DNA from: Bacteroidales bacterium
Lineage (GTDB): Bacteria; Bacteroidota; Bacteroidia; Bacteroidales; DTGW01
Reading direction: 5' to 3'
Length of the DNA: 46,537 bases
Assembly: GCA_026416115.1 (NCBI GenBank)
Contig: JAOAFU010000166.1
Span: forward strand, 1-46,537
In this document: positions 1 to 8,906 of the stretch, one piece after another
Numbering within the stretch: position 1 is the first letter of the stretch
Layout of the letters: every line of letters begins with the position of its first letter
The notes under the pieces: model-generated
The model's input: the letters and a program-made list of their open reading frames with translations, nothing else
Told to the model about the DNA's origin: nothing
The model's database searches: none
Translations under genes and position numbers: made by a program

Positions 1-132
1 TTACCTCTCGAAATCTTTGCATACACTAAGGACAAAGATTTGAACCGTTTCGAATCGATTCAGTCAGAAATTTTTGAGTATATAATAGCTACCGTACCCT
101 CTTTCGACCTTGCTATTTATCAGCGTGCCTGA
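1..132 (+). CDS. Mechanosensitive ion channel (MscS family), C-terminal fragment
   Basis: An open frame enters from the left edge and ends at a TGA at 130-132, so only the last 43 residues are visible; it is too short for the ORF track. The peptide starts LPLEIFAYTKDKDL and continues through IQSEIFEYIIATVPSFDLAIYQ. This resembles the cytoplasmic C-terminus of larger MscS-like channels, which read (G)LPLEIY.F(T)....W..YE.IQ.DIFDH. Such channels open under membrane tension and release solutes during hypo-osmotic shock. The last 13 bases overlap the end of the convergent nuclease gene. The identification rests on this short tail only; sequence upstream of the window would settle it. Confidence 0.65.
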   Translation, partial: LPLEIFAYTKDKDLNRFESIQSEIFEYIIATVPSFDLAIYQRA

Positions 133-1187
133 CACGAACGACATTCGAACCTTAGCAACACAGGCAGATGATCGCTGAAACCACCAAGGTACTTCATGCC
201 ATTGTAAGTACGCAAAGGTTTTTTAGTACCAAATTTCTCATCGTCAGTTAGTAAAAAAGGGGGGGCAAATATTTCGGCCCTACTTACCATACAATACTTT
301 TGTTTATTTTTATTTGAAACAAAAGACTGTGAAGTAATTATTTGATCAATAATAATCCATTGATTTTTAAATTTATATGTACCTATCCATTTCGAGTTCT
401 TTATCCACTCTGTACTCCAATTATACAAACGAAAAGGATCGGAATTTTGAGCGCTTCCTTCAGCCTTAAGATATTTGACGATACTCGTATTATGAGGCTC
501 GTCGTTAAAATCGCCCATAATGATAATTCGGGCTAAGATATTCTTCTTAAGAATTGAATCGACTTTCGAACGCAAAACTTTTGCAACAATAATTCTGTTT
601 TCTTCTTTATTTTCGCTGCTTGCATTAGATCGCCTCGATGGCCAGTGATTATAGAAAACATGAAGGGTATCGGATGAACAAAGTATTCCCTTTAAGTAAA
701 GGATATCGCGCGTTCTAAATCTGTCTTTAAGCTTCTCATCGTTACCCACCCTATAGTAAGTAAAGTAAAGCAGACGAAATCTTTCGGGCCAATACAATGC
801 ACCAATATCGATACCTCGAGGGTCGGGCGAATCGTGATGTATAATCTTATAGCCGAAACGTACAAGTCCTGTTTTGTTTACCAACTGGCTTAGTACAAAA
901 GCATTTTCAACTTCGGCCAACCCAATTACTGCAGGTGGTTCCTCGCCAGTGGCCAAAATAACTTTACTTATGTTTTCGAGCTTCTTTCGATACTTTTCCC
1001 AAGTCCAATTTCGTCGCGAATTAGGTAAATATTCATTGTCGCTAGTGTTAGGATCGTCTAAAGGATCGAATAGATTTTCGCAGTTATAAAACATCACCGT
1101 CTGAGCAACAGAAACATTTGAGCAAAAAATAAGGCTGCCCCATAACATCAATACAATTTCCGCTAACGAAAATCGTGCAGATTTCAT
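120..1187 (-). CDS. Secreted endonuclease/exonuclease/phosphatase-family hydrolase
   Basis: A 355-residue protein with an N-terminal signal peptide (about residues 1-28, ending VSVAQ). It shows the ordered motifs of the EEP (DNase I-like) fold: YNCENLF at 34-40, the metal-binding Glu in GLAEVEN at 89-95, DIGAL, NHWPSR, GDFNDEP, and a C-terminal FSDHLPV. Family members are Mg-dependent phosphodiesterases or nucleases, and this one should act in the periplasm or outside the cell; the substrate is not evident. It starts 5 bp after the stop of the upstream lipoprotein gene, so the two are probably co-transcribed. Its 3' end overlaps the convergent channel gene, and the C-terminal tail CRSCQAR lies in that overlap. 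Confidence 0.85.
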   Translation of the reverse strand: MKSARFSLAEIVLMLWGSLIFCSNVSVAQTVMFYNCENLFDPLDDPNTSDNEYLPNSRRNWTWEKYRKKLENISKVILATGEEPPAVIGLAEVENAFVLSQLVNKTGLVRFGYKIIHHDSPDPRGIDIGALYWPERFRLLYFTYYRVGNDEKLKDRFRTRDILYLKGILCSSDTLHVFYNHWPSRRSNASSENKEENRIIVAKVLRSKVDSILKKNILARIIIMGDFNDEPHNTSIVKYLKAEGSAQNSDPFRLYNWSTEWIKNSKWIGTYKFKNQWIIIDQIITSQSFVSNKNKQKYCMVSRAEIFAPPFLLTDDEKFGTKKPLRTYNGMKYLGGFSDHLPVLLRFECRSCQAR

Positions 1188-1192
1188 TTTTA

Positions 1193-2662
1193 TTATTGAT
1201 TTGGATAATACTCGTATGCACCCATATCGGGAGCATCGTCGTATATTCGACTTTTACCACTAAGATCGATGGGATACTCGGATGCTATTGAAAAACTACC
1301 CGATTCACGGGCGGGCGATGACTTATTCAGCCGAAAATCGTAGTAGTAATTTTCTAAATCAATTTTTTGAAATATACTAGCACTTTCTTTGTCGCTAATT
1401 TTGGATTTAACAAATCGGTTAGAACCCGAAGAAGAGATCAAATCATTTGTTCCTTTTATCAGACAATGATCAAAAATATATTCAAAAGCATGATTGTTTG
1501 AAGATACAAGTTTTATTGATGTTTCAATCTCGCCATATAAAATGCAGTTAGCAAATTCTGCTTTCTCGAGTTCACCATAAAATATTTTACGTGTATTTTC
1601 TTTTCCAGGCAAGGTATCGGCAACCAGATAATTTGAAAGATAGAGCGCATAGCCACTTTTAACGCCAAACGAAGGGTAAGCAGCAAAAGTGCAATGATAA
1701 AAGCTATAATTTCCGCCCATGGCAATCATCAAACTTGCCCATTCGCCCTGAGCAAACACACAATTCCAAGCTTTAATTTTAGCCCCAGTAGCAAATAAAG
1801 CAGAGGTATAGTGATTATAGACCCTACTGTTTGAAATTTCTAGCTCAGCTTTACCCGGTTGATTATAAATTCCTACGACCAGACCAAAGGTTGCATTGCG
1901 AATAATGGCATATTCAATACGATTGCCTCGACTCGAGTTAGCAAATCGAATTCCCTCCCATTGACCAGGTATTTTGTCGTAAGGAACAGGAGGTGCATAA
2001 TTAGACTTATCGAGCCTATCGCCTCTAAAAATAACTGGATTTTCATAAGTTCCATTCACCTGAAGCGTACCGTAAACACCCATCCATGCTTTGTTATGGA
2101 AATAAATTGTACAACCAGCTGCGATAGTTAACACTTGATTACTGTCGACGATTGCTGACCCGTAAATTAAATAAGGTTTATCGTTATACCAGGTTTGCGT
2201 TGTTAACACACTATCTCGGATAAGATGAACATCTTGTCCCCAGGCGAGAAGCTTAATACTTTTACTAGAATTGGTACCTGTCATCACCACTATCGAGTCT
2301 TCGATCAACAAAGGTGATAGCTGATTAGTTGGGTCGACTTTTACTTGAGCAAAACCAAAAATACTATCGCCCGGCTCAATTCTGACATTTTGTATGGTGT
2401 TGCCCGATATTCCATCGATATTAATCACAAAAGGAGAATTCGAATTACCAATATAAATTTGAGGTATAACTATTGCTTTCCTGTTAGGATTATATATTTT
2501 AAATCTTCGTGTAGCACTTCCAATAGATGTAAAAACAGTATCAAACATCACAGTATCGGTCGAAAACCGTACTTCGATATTTTCGCTCGTTAACAACTCT
2601 TCCTTCTGACAACCTTGTATAATTACAATAGTCAAGAGCAGTAAAATTGAGAATTTATTCAT
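1193..2662 (-). CDS. Parallel beta-helix repeat lipoprotein
   Basis: I place the start at 2662, not at the ORF-track start 2731, because the protein then begins MNKFSILLLLTIVIIQGC, a standard lipoprotein signal with the lipid-modified Cys at 18. The mature N-terminal part (about 30-160) looks like an Ig-type beta domain (FKIYNPNRKAIVIPQIYIGN). From about residue 170 onward, repeated short beta strands (GNRIEYAIIRNATFGLVV, NSRVYNHYTSALFATGAKI) indicate a right-handed parallel beta-helix. The C-terminus (SPARESGS, DMGAYEY) matches the end of choice-of-anchor beta-helix proteins. It is likely displayed on the outer membrane; no catalytic residues could be assigned. It is the first gene of a two-gene unit with the EEP hydrolase. 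Confidence 0.8.
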   Translation of the reverse strand: MNKFSILLLLTIVIIQGCQKEELLTSENIEVRFSTDTVMFDTVFTSIGSATRRFKIYNPNRKAIVIPQIYIGNSNSPFVINIDGISGNTIQNVRIEPGDSIFGFAQVKVDPTNQLSPLLIEDSIVVMTGTNSSKSIKLLAWGQDVHLIRDSVLTTQTWYNDKPYLIYGSAIVDSNQVLTIAAGCTIYFHNKAWMGVYGTLQVNGTYENPVIFRGDRLDKSNYAPPVPYDKIPGQWEGIRFANSSRGNRIEYAIIRNATFGLVVGIYNQPGKAELEISNSRVYNHYTSALFATGAKIKAWNCVFAQGEWASLMIAMGGNYSFYHCTFAAYPSFGVKSGYALYLSNYLVADTLPGKENTRKIFYGELEKAEFANCILYGEIETSIKLVSSNNHAFEYIFDHCLIKGTNDLISSSGSNRFVKSKISDKESASIFQKIDLENYYYDFRLNKSSPARESGSFSIASEYPIDLSGKSRIYDDAPDMGAYEYYPNQ

Positions 2663-2750
2663 GCAAGAAAATTTGTATTTTGTTGCGAATATAAGATGAA
2701 TTGTGCGATTATTAACGACCAAATGGGTCATAAAATTGTATTTCCTTCAT

Positions 2751-2758
2751 TACCTTTG
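2751..2758 (+). promoter_or_regulatory. -7 promoter element TACCTTTG for the binding-protein gene
   Basis: A perfect TAnnTTTG element lies 15 nt before the ATG at 2774. It supports that start over the ORF-track start at 2696, which would lie upstream of the promoter. No good -33 TTTG box is visible at the expected distance. Confidence 0.6.
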
Positions 2759-2773
2759 TGTAAATTAAATGAT

Positions 2774-4426
2774 ATGAGATTTAGCAATTTTTTTACAAAA
2801 TTTTTGATCTTAAGCTGTTTAGCTATAATAGGATGTAACCAGTCCAAAGAAGTACAACAACTTAAGATTCTTTATTACAATGAGTCGAAAGGAGTTGCCT
2901 CACTCGATCCGGCATATGCCCGAAATCAGTCAGTCATTTGGGTGGTCAATCAGCTTTATAATGGTCTTCTTCAACTGGATGACTCACTAAATATTCGTCC
3001 CTGCATTGCCTATCGATATAGTGTGTCGGAAGATGGAAAAGAATATACCTTTTGGTTGAGGCAAGATGTATATTTTCATCATAGTCCCATATTCCCCTCG
3101 GGAAAAGGCAGACAGGTAACAGCCCATGATTTTGTTTATTCATTTAGGCGTATTCTCGATCCCATGGTTGCATCGCCGGGTGCCTGGATTTTCGGAAAAA
3201 TAAATACTCAAAAAGCAGAAGGAGGTTTTGAAGCAGTAAACGACAGTGTTTTAAAAATATATTTACATTCCTCATTCCCTGCATTTGTAGGTATCCTCAC
3301 CATGCCCTATTGTTTTGTAGTACCCCACGAAGCAGTTGAGCATTTTGGAAAAGATTTCAGAAGTAACCCAATAGGTACCGGCCCTTTTTACCTAAAACGA
3401 TGGGTAGAAGGCGAAAAAATGGTTTTGCTTAAAAATACACAATACTTCGAAAAAGACCAGTACCACAATCCCTTACCTTACCTCGATGCAGTGGTTATCT
3501 CATTTGTAGTCGATAAGCAATCGGAGTTCATGGAATTCATGTCGGGTAAAATCGATTTTATATCGGGAGTAAATCCCTTTTTTAAAGACGAACTTCTTAC
3601 AGCCGACGGGGAACTTCAGGAAAAATACAAAAACAAACTCAATCTTTTAAAATCGCCATACCTTAATATTGAGTATCTCGGTATTCTGGTCGATCCTAAT
3701 AAGCCTAATACAAAAAATAGTCCCCTAATGGATAAGAAAGTTCGACAAGCTATCAACCTGGCAATCGATAGAGAAAAAATGGTAAAATTCTTGCGGAATA
3801 ACATTGGATACCCAGCCTATGCTGGATTCGTACCAAAGGGTATTCCATCATTCTGTGATACTTTCCCTAAAGGTTATCCCTATCGACCCGATTCGGCAAA
3901 AAAAATATTGTTGCAGGCAGGATATACCGAAAGCAAAGGCTTTCCAGTTATTACGCTAACCACTACATCAGACTATGCAGATATTTGCGAATACGTACAA
4001 CACGAATTATCGCAGATAAACATTCCTGTTGAGATTGAAGTAACCAATGGACTTAGTTATAGAGAAATGCTTGCCAATGCCCGCATGATGATGTTCCGAG
4101 CTTCATGGATAGCCGATTATCCCGATGCCGAAAGTTTTCTGGCATTATTTTACAGTCAAAATTTCTCGCCACTTGGTCCTAATTACACCCATTTTAGAAA
4201 TACTCAGTTTGATCAATTTTATATGCAAGCATTAGCTGAGAAAAACGATCAACAACGTCATGAGCTATACCGTCAAATGGATCAGATTATTATCGACGAA
4301 GCTCCTGTTGTCCCCTTATTTTACGATGTAGCTGTTCGTTTTACTCATAAACGAATCAAAAATATGAGACTAAATCCTCTCAATTTACTTGTATTAAAAA
4401 ATGTCGATATCGATATCCATAAATGA
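2774..4426 (+). CDS. Oligopeptide/dipeptide ABC transporter substrate-binding lipoprotein (SBP family 5)
   Basis: A 551-residue protein when started at 2774, giving MRFSNFFTKFLILSCLAIIGC with a lipobox Cys at 21. It has family-5 extracellular solute-binding (OppA/DppA) features: the early SLDPAYARNQSVIWVVNQLYNGL segment, YTFWLRQDVYFHHS, VTAHDFVYSFRRILDP, IGTGPFYLKRWVEGEKMVLLKN, and a C-terminal DEAPVVPLFYDVAVRFTHKRI. These proteins capture peptides or related solutes for an ABC importer. No permease or ATPase genes of an Opp/Dpp system are adjacent, so it is an orphan binding protein here. The ORF-track start at 2696 is rejected because of the promoter position and the missing signal peptide. 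Confidence 0.88.
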   Translation: MRFSNFFTKFLILSCLAIIGCNQSKEVQQLKILYYNESKGVASLDPAYARNQSVIWVVNQLYNGLLQLDDSLNIRPCIAYRYSVSEDGKEYTFWLRQDVYFHHSPIFPSGKGRQVTAHDFVYSFRRILDPMVASPGAWIFGKINTQKAEGGFEAVNDSVLKIYLHSSFPAFVGILTMPYCFVVPHEAVEHFGKDFRSNPIGTGPFYLKRWVEGEKMVLLKNTQYFEKDQYHNPLPYLDAVVISFVVDKQSEFMEFMSGKIDFISGVNPFFKDELLTADGELQEKYKNKLNLLKSPYLNIEYLGILVDPNKPNTKNSPLMDKKVRQAINLAIDREKMVKFLRNNIGYPAYAGFVPKGIPSFCDTFPKGYPYRPDSAKKILLQAGYTESKGFPVITLTTTSDYADICEYVQHELSQINIPVEIEVTNGLSYREMLANARMMMFRASWIADYPDAESFLALFYSQNFSPLGPNYTHFRNTQFDQFYMQALAEKNDQQRHELYRQMDQIIIDEAPVVPLFYDVAVRFTHKRIKNMRLNPLNLLVLKNVDIDIHK

Positions 4427-4537
4427 AAAAATAAATTGAGGATCAGTAAAATATAATATTAAAACAACGATTTAAACTTACGAAGGATCAATGAACACTA
4501 TCAACCATTTTTCTTCAGGGTAATTTAAAACAATCAT

Positions 4538-4545
4538 TAAATTTG
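4538..4545 (+). promoter_or_regulatory. -7 promoter element TAAATTTG for guaA
   Basis: A perfect TAnnTTTG match lies 29 nt before the GTG start of guaA. The -33 region is poorly conserved. Confidence 0.55.
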
Positions 4546-4574
4546 CGCAGGAATATTTTGAAATAGAAGCAACA

Positions 4575-6104
4575 GTGACAGAAAAAATTATTATTCTCGA
4601 TTTTGGTTCACAATACACTCAGCTAATCGCACGCAGGGTTCGCGAATTAAATGTTTATTGTGAAATACATCCTTTCCATCGGATACCTCAGTGGGACGAG
4701 TATACAAAAGGATATATTCTATCGGGCAGTCCTTACTCGGTTCGGGATCAAGGAGCACCAACAATAGATGTTCTACAGCTAACTTCACGCTGTCCTGTAC
4801 TAGGGATATGTTATGGAGCACAACTAATGGCTCATTTAGCAGGTGGAACTGTCGAAGCCTCATCGAGCAGGGAATATGGACGTGCCAATCTTTCATATGT
4901 TAAATCGGACAATCCACTGCTGCAAGACATTTCTCAGCATACACAGGTTTGGATGTCTCATGGAGATAGTATTCAATTAATTCCCGACAATTTCGAAGTT
5001 ATAGCAAGTACCTCAAGCGTAAGAGTTGGGGCCTATCAAATCAAAAATTCAAACACATATGGTATACAATTTCATCCCGAGGTATATCATACTACCGAGG
5101 GTGCAAAACTTCTATATAATTTCGTAGTAAACATATGTGGCTGCAAACAAGACTGGACACCTGCTTCGTTTATCGAAACAACCATCCACGAGCTACAACA
5201 ACAGCTCAATGGTGAAAATGTGGTGCTGGGGCTTTCGGGAGGAGTCGACTCTTCCGTAGCTGCAGTACTTTTACATAAGGCTATAGGCAAGCATCTTACC
5301 TGTATTTTTGTAGATAACGGACTTTTACGCAAGGACGAATTTGCTAAAGTGCTCGATTCGTACCGACACATGGGATTAAATGTTGTGGGTGTCGATGCCA
5401 AAAATATTTTTCTCGATGCACTGAAAGGCGTTACCGACCCCGAGCAAAAAAGAAAAATAATTGGTCGGTGCTTTATTGAAGTTTTTGAAGCTGAAGCTCG
5501 CAAAATACAGGATGTGCGTTGGTTAGCGCAGGGAACCATATACCCCGATGTTATAGAATCGGTTTCGGTAAATGGACCTTCGGCCACAATCAAATCGCAC
5601 CATAATGTAGGTGGACTACCAGAAAAAATGCACTTAAAAGTTGTCGAACCACTAAGATTGCTGTTTAAAGATGAAGTCCGCAGAGTTGGGAGTGCGCTTG
5701 GCTTACCCGAACATTTGCTTCAACGACATCCCTTCCCCGGACCAGGACTTGCCATACGCATCATAGGCGATATCACCCCTGAAAAAGTACAATTGTTGCA
5801 AGAAGTTGATCATATTTTTATAGAATCGTTACGAGCCGAAAACCTGTATAACGAGGTTTGGCAAGCAGCAGCCATTTTGTTGCCGGTCCAATCGGTTGGC
5901 GTAATGGGCGATGAACGAACTTACGAAAGCGTAGTGGTTTTAAGGGCTGTCAACTCGACCGATGGAATGACTGCCGACTGGGCTCGTCTTCCCTACGATT
6001 TTCTCGCCAAAGTATCAAACGATATCATTAATAAAGTCAAAGGAGTAAATCGTGTAGTTTACGACATAAGCTCCAAACCTCCCGCTACTATTGAATGGGA
6101 ATAA
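4575..6104 (+). CDS. guaA: GMP synthase (glutamine-hydrolysing)
   Basis: The 509-residue bifunctional enzyme aminates XMP to GMP using glutamine and ATP, the last step of guanine nucleotide synthesis. The N-terminal class I amidotransferase begins [18 protein letters not shown], with the nucleophile Cys79 in GICYG and the His/Glu pair in IQFHPEV. The ATP-pyrophosphatase P-loop is [16 protein letters not shown] near residue 219. The dimerisation domain holds [14 protein letters not shown] and ends KPPATIEWE, as in the family. Length is normal. The start codon is GTG at 4575; the methionine in the ORF translation stands for this GTG. No upstream ATG preserves the N-terminus, and the promoter sits just ahead. 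Confidence 0.97.
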   Translation: MTEKIIILDFGSQYTQLIARRVRELNVYCEIHPFHRIPQWDEYTKGYILSGSPYSVRDQGAPTIDVLQLTSRCPVLGICYGAQLMAHLAGGTVEASSSREYGRANLSYVKSDNPLLQDISQHTQVWMSHGDSIQLIPDNFEVIASTSSVRVGAYQIKNSNTYGIQFHPEVYHTTEGAKLLYNFVVNICGCKQDWTPASFIETTIHELQQQLNGENVVLGLSGGVDSSVAAVLLHKAIGKHLTCIFVDNGLLRKDEFAKVLDSYRHMGLNVVGVDAKNIFLDALKGVTDPEQKRKIIGRCFIEVFEAEARKIQDVRWLAQGTIYPDVIESVSVNGPSATIKSHHNVGGLPEKMHLKVVEPLRLLFKDEVRRVGSALGLPEHLLQRHPFPGPGLAIRIIGDITPEKVQLLQEVDHIFIESLRAENLYNEVWQAAAILLPVQSVGVMGDERTYESVVVLRAVNSTDGMTADWARLPYDFLAKVSNDIINKVKGVNRVVYDISSKPPATIEWE

Positions 6105-6282
6105 TAGCTTGAACGAACACGATGATTAAAAAAATATTGTTGTTGAGTAAAAAAAAATTATAACTTTAAGGGCAGATGTTATGTGAATGAATTTGTGAGA
6201 GTTTTTAAAGGAATTAGGATGTAAGCTTGAATGAATCCATTGTTAAATCAACCAAAATGCAAACAAATGTAAATATAAACTC

Positions 6283-6675
6283 ATGGAGTTATTGAGGATT
6301 GAATCGACCAAATTTACCCCTGGTATAGTACTGGATCCCCATACTCACGTTTTGGAGTTTTACGGTTTCTCTTTACCCGAAAATGCCATTGAGTTTTATC
6401 AGCCAGTTATCAAATGGCTTACCGCATATAAAAATGAAATACTAAATAAAAACAAATATCCAGAAATAAATGTCATTTTTAAATTTTCCTATTATAACTC
6501 ATCATCGTTAAGAAAGCTTATAGAAATTTTTTCCCTTTTCAGCGAAATGTACCAAAAGGGAGTTCCTGTAACTATTTCGTGGCAGTACGATAGTGAAGAC
6601 CCCTCAATGGCCGAGAGTGGAAAGGAAATTGGCGATATAACCAAAATACCCGTTACTCTCATTGCTTACAATTAA
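6283..6675 (+). CDS. SiaC-family regulatory phosphoprotein (DUF1987), Ser-site paralogue
   Basis: A 130-residue protein homologous to the second SiaC-like protein at 14193-14573: both share a start ME.L.IE.T..TP, SIPEN/SLPEN.IEFY.P...WL, and a Y(Y/F)N(S/T)SS core. SiaC proteins are phosphorylated by a SiaB kinase and dephosphorylated by a SiaA phosphatase, and they switch an effector on or off; in Pseudomonas aeruginosa the site is a Thr and the effector is a diguanylate cyclase. Here the equivalent residue is Ser73 (YNSSS) instead of Thr. It lies 24 bp before an S41 protease gene and is probably the first gene of that operon. The partner kinase is presumably the SiaB 7 kb downstream, which is inference. 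Confidence 0.8.
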   Translation: MELLRIESTKFTPGIVLDPHTHVLEFYGFSLPENAIEFYQPVIKWLTAYKNEILNKNKYPEINVIFKFSYYNSSSLRKLIEIFSLFSEMYQKGVPVTISWQYDSEDPSMAESGKEIGDITKIPVTLIAYN

Positions 6676-6699
6676 TGTATTTATTAAAATTCCAGAATC

Positions 6700-8301
6700 A
6701 TGAACAATATTTTCAGAAAAATAATAGCCGTTTCGACGGCAGTGATGTTTTTTGTACCATTCGTATCGGCTCAGTTTTTTAACGAAAATTCCCTAAAACT
6801 TTTAAGAACACTCGATTATATATACAACAGGTATGTCGATACCGTAAATCAAAAACAACTGGTCGATGCTGCAATAGAGGGTATGCTCTCCGAACTTGAC
6901 CCACATTCTTCGTACCTGAATGTTGAGCAAGCCAAGGAAATGGACGAGTCGATGCAAGGTAATTTCGAAGGTATAGGTGTAAGTTTCAATATTTTAAACG
7001 ACACTATTTTCATTATCAATGTTATTTCTGGAGGTCCGTCTCAAAAAGTTGGAGTCCAGGCTGGTGATAAAATCATCCGGATTGATGGTAATGTTGTTGC
7101 AGGTCAAAAAATTACCAACAAAGAAGTGATGAAAAAACTCAGAGGGCCGAAAGGGACAAAGGTTACCATAACTGTACTTCGCAGGGGGGTTGACGAATTG
7201 CTCGACTTCACTATCGTACGCGATAAAATCCCACTTAACAGCGTAGATGCTGCCTACATGATTAATAGCGAAACAGGTTACATAAAGCTTGATCGATTTT
7301 CGCAAACCACAAGTACTGAATTTGCTAAAGCAATCAAAAAACTGCTCGATCAAAAAGCTAAGAATTTAATAGTCGATCTTACCGACAACGGAGGTGGAGT
7401 CCTTAACGAAGCAATTATGCTGGCCGATCATTTCCTTGAAAAAGATCGACTGGTGGTATACACTAAAGGTGCCCATGTTCCTCGTCAGGAATTTAGGGCT
7501 ACAAATGCAGGTTTATTCGAAAAAGGTAAACTTGTGGTACTTATCAACGAAAACTCGGCATCGGCAAGCGAAATTTTTGCCGGAGCCATCCAAGATTGGG
7601 ATCGAGGAATAATTGTTGGTCGACGTTCTTTTGGTAAAGGCTTAGTTCAGAATTTATTAGACTTAGGCGATGGAACCCGTCTTCGTCTTACAATTGCTCA
7701 TTATTATACCCCGACAGGACGCGATATTCAGAAGCCTTATAAAAAAGGACAGAACGAAGAGTACGAAAAGGATATATTATACCGGTTAAAAAGTGGTGAA
7801 CTAACCTCAAAAGATAGTGTTCATTTCAGCGATTCGCTAAAATTTTATACCCTTATAAACAAACGAGTAGTATACGGTGGTGGCGGTATCATGCCCGATA
7901 TTTTTGTCCCCATCGACACCACTAAAGCCACCAAGCTCTACCGCGACGCTTTTCGTACAGGGGCATTTAATCGATTTGTACTCAATTATGTGGATGTCAA
8001 TCGTAAAAACTTAATGGCCCAATATCCCACTTTTGCGCTTTACAAACAAAATTTCAACGCACAATCGGTTTATCCCCAATTAATCGATTTTCTAAAAAAA
8101 GAAAAAATCGAAATTCAGGATTCGGATGTTGAAAGTTCTAAAGCAACCTTAAGCCGATTGCTTAAAGCGTTTATAGCTCGAGATATTTGGGAATCAAACG
8201 AATTTTATGAGATATACAATGAAGACGAACCCATCGTCCAGGAAGCTCTTAAAATATTGAAAGATTACGACACTATCTTAAAAGGTTCGTCGACCCGATG
8301 A
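6700..8301 (+). CDS. S41-family C-terminal processing peptidase with PDZ domain
   Basis: A 533-residue protease with a signal peptide (about 1-25, ending VSAQ). It has a short helical N-terminal region containing SELDPHSSYL, a PDZ domain at roughly 85-170 (GIGVSFN, GVQAGDKIIRIDG), and the S41 catalytic core with SASASEIFAGAIQDWDRGIIVG followed by FGKG, which supply the Ser/Lys dyad. The C-terminal extension of about 150 residues is typical of Bacteroidota CtpA-like enzymes. It probably cleaves periplasmic proteins from the C-terminus; the targets are unknown. The stop codon overlaps the pnuC start (ATGA), indicating translational coupling. Confidence 0.92.
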   Translation: MNNIFRKIIAVSTAVMFFVPFVSAQFFNENSLKLLRTLDYIYNRYVDTVNQKQLVDAAIEGMLSELDPHSSYLNVEQAKEMDESMQGNFEGIGVSFNILNDTIFIINVISGGPSQKVGVQAGDKIIRIDGNVVAGQKITNKEVMKKLRGPKGTKVTITVLRRGVDELLDFTIVRDKIPLNSVDAAYMINSETGYIKLDRFSQTTSTEFAKAIKKLLDQKAKNLIVDLTDNGGGVLNEAIMLADHFLEKDRLVVYTKGAHVPRQEFRATNAGLFEKGKLVVLINENSASASEIFAGAIQDWDRGIIVGRRSFGKGLVQNLLDLGDGTRLRLTIAHYYTPTGRDIQKPYKKGQNEEYEKDILYRLKSGELTSKDSVHFSDSLKFYTLINKRVVYGGGGIMPDIFVPIDTTKATKLYRDAFRTGAFNRFVLNYVDVNRKNLMAQYPTFALYKQNFNAQSVYPQLIDFLKKEKIEIQDSDVESSKATLSRLLKAFIARDIWESNEFYEIYNEDEPIVQEALKILKDYDTILKGSSTR

Positions 8302-8906
8302 ATGGTTTCTCCGATTGGCTTTTAAATAATTGGATAGAGCTCTTCGGCAGCATTAGTGGATTAATCTATATCTACTTCTCACTACGACGAAGCATATGGC
8401 TTTGGCCAGTAGGACTGATCACCTCTGCTGCTTTTGTTGTAGTCTTTTATGAAGCGCGACTTTTTGCCGATATGGCATTGCAGCTATACTATTGCTTTGC
8501 TAGTATTTACGGATGGATTTTCTGGCTATTTGGTAAAAAACGTCATTACAAATCTGTCGAAAATAAAGAGTTACCTATCAGTCGTTTAACCTTTTTTCAA
8601 TGGCTTATCTCAGCAGCTTTAGTAGTTATCCTAACGCTAATCTATCTACCCTTAGGAAATGCTTTTCATGCTTCATTTCCGATTGTTGATGGTTTAGTAA
8701 CTGCAGCAAGCATAGTAGCTACATGGATGCTGGCACGAAAGATACTGGATCAATGGCTAATTTGGATTGGAGTCGATGCGCTATCAGCAATAATGTTAAT
8801 AGCTAAAGAAAAATATCTTGCTGCAGGATTAATGATTATATACACTATTTTGGCAGTTTTAGGTTATTTGAAATGGCTAAAAGACTTTCGAAAGCAGAAT
8901 GGCTAA
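8298..8906 (+). CDS. pnuC: Nicotinamide riboside transporter PnuC
   Basis: A 202-residue inner-membrane protein with about seven hydrophobic segments. PnuC features visible are the early GSISGLIYIYFSLRRSIWLWPVG segment, YEARLFADMALQLYYCFASIYGWIFW, and a late WIGVDALSAIMLIAKEKYLAAGLMIIYTILAVLGYLKW. The family takes up nicotinamide riboside or thiamine by facilitated diffusion, with phosphorylation inside trapping the substrate. The next gene, overlapping by 8 bp, encodes the nicotinamide riboside kinase domain, so the substrate here is almost certainly nicotinamide riboside. The gene also overlaps the S41 protease stop by 4 bp. Confidence 0.93.
   Translation: MNGFSDWLLNNWIELFGSISGLIYIYFSLRRSIWLWPVGLITSAAFVVVFYEARLFADMALQLYYCFASIYGWIFWLFGKKRHYKSVENKELPISRLTFFQWLISAALVVILTLIYLPLGNAFHASFPIVDGLVTAASIVATWMLARKILDQWLIWIGVDALSAIMLIAKEKYLAAGLMIIYTILAVLGYLKWLKDFRKQNG

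Noticed and set aside
256-263. Run of seven G next to six A in the EEP hydrolase gene, and a second seven-G run near 12194
   Set aside because: Both are short for phase variation, and both reading frames are intact.
5087-5593. 168-residue minus-strand open frame inside guaA
   Set aside because: It is the antisense shadow of a confident guaA; the translation is Ser/Pro-rich with no domain or start context.
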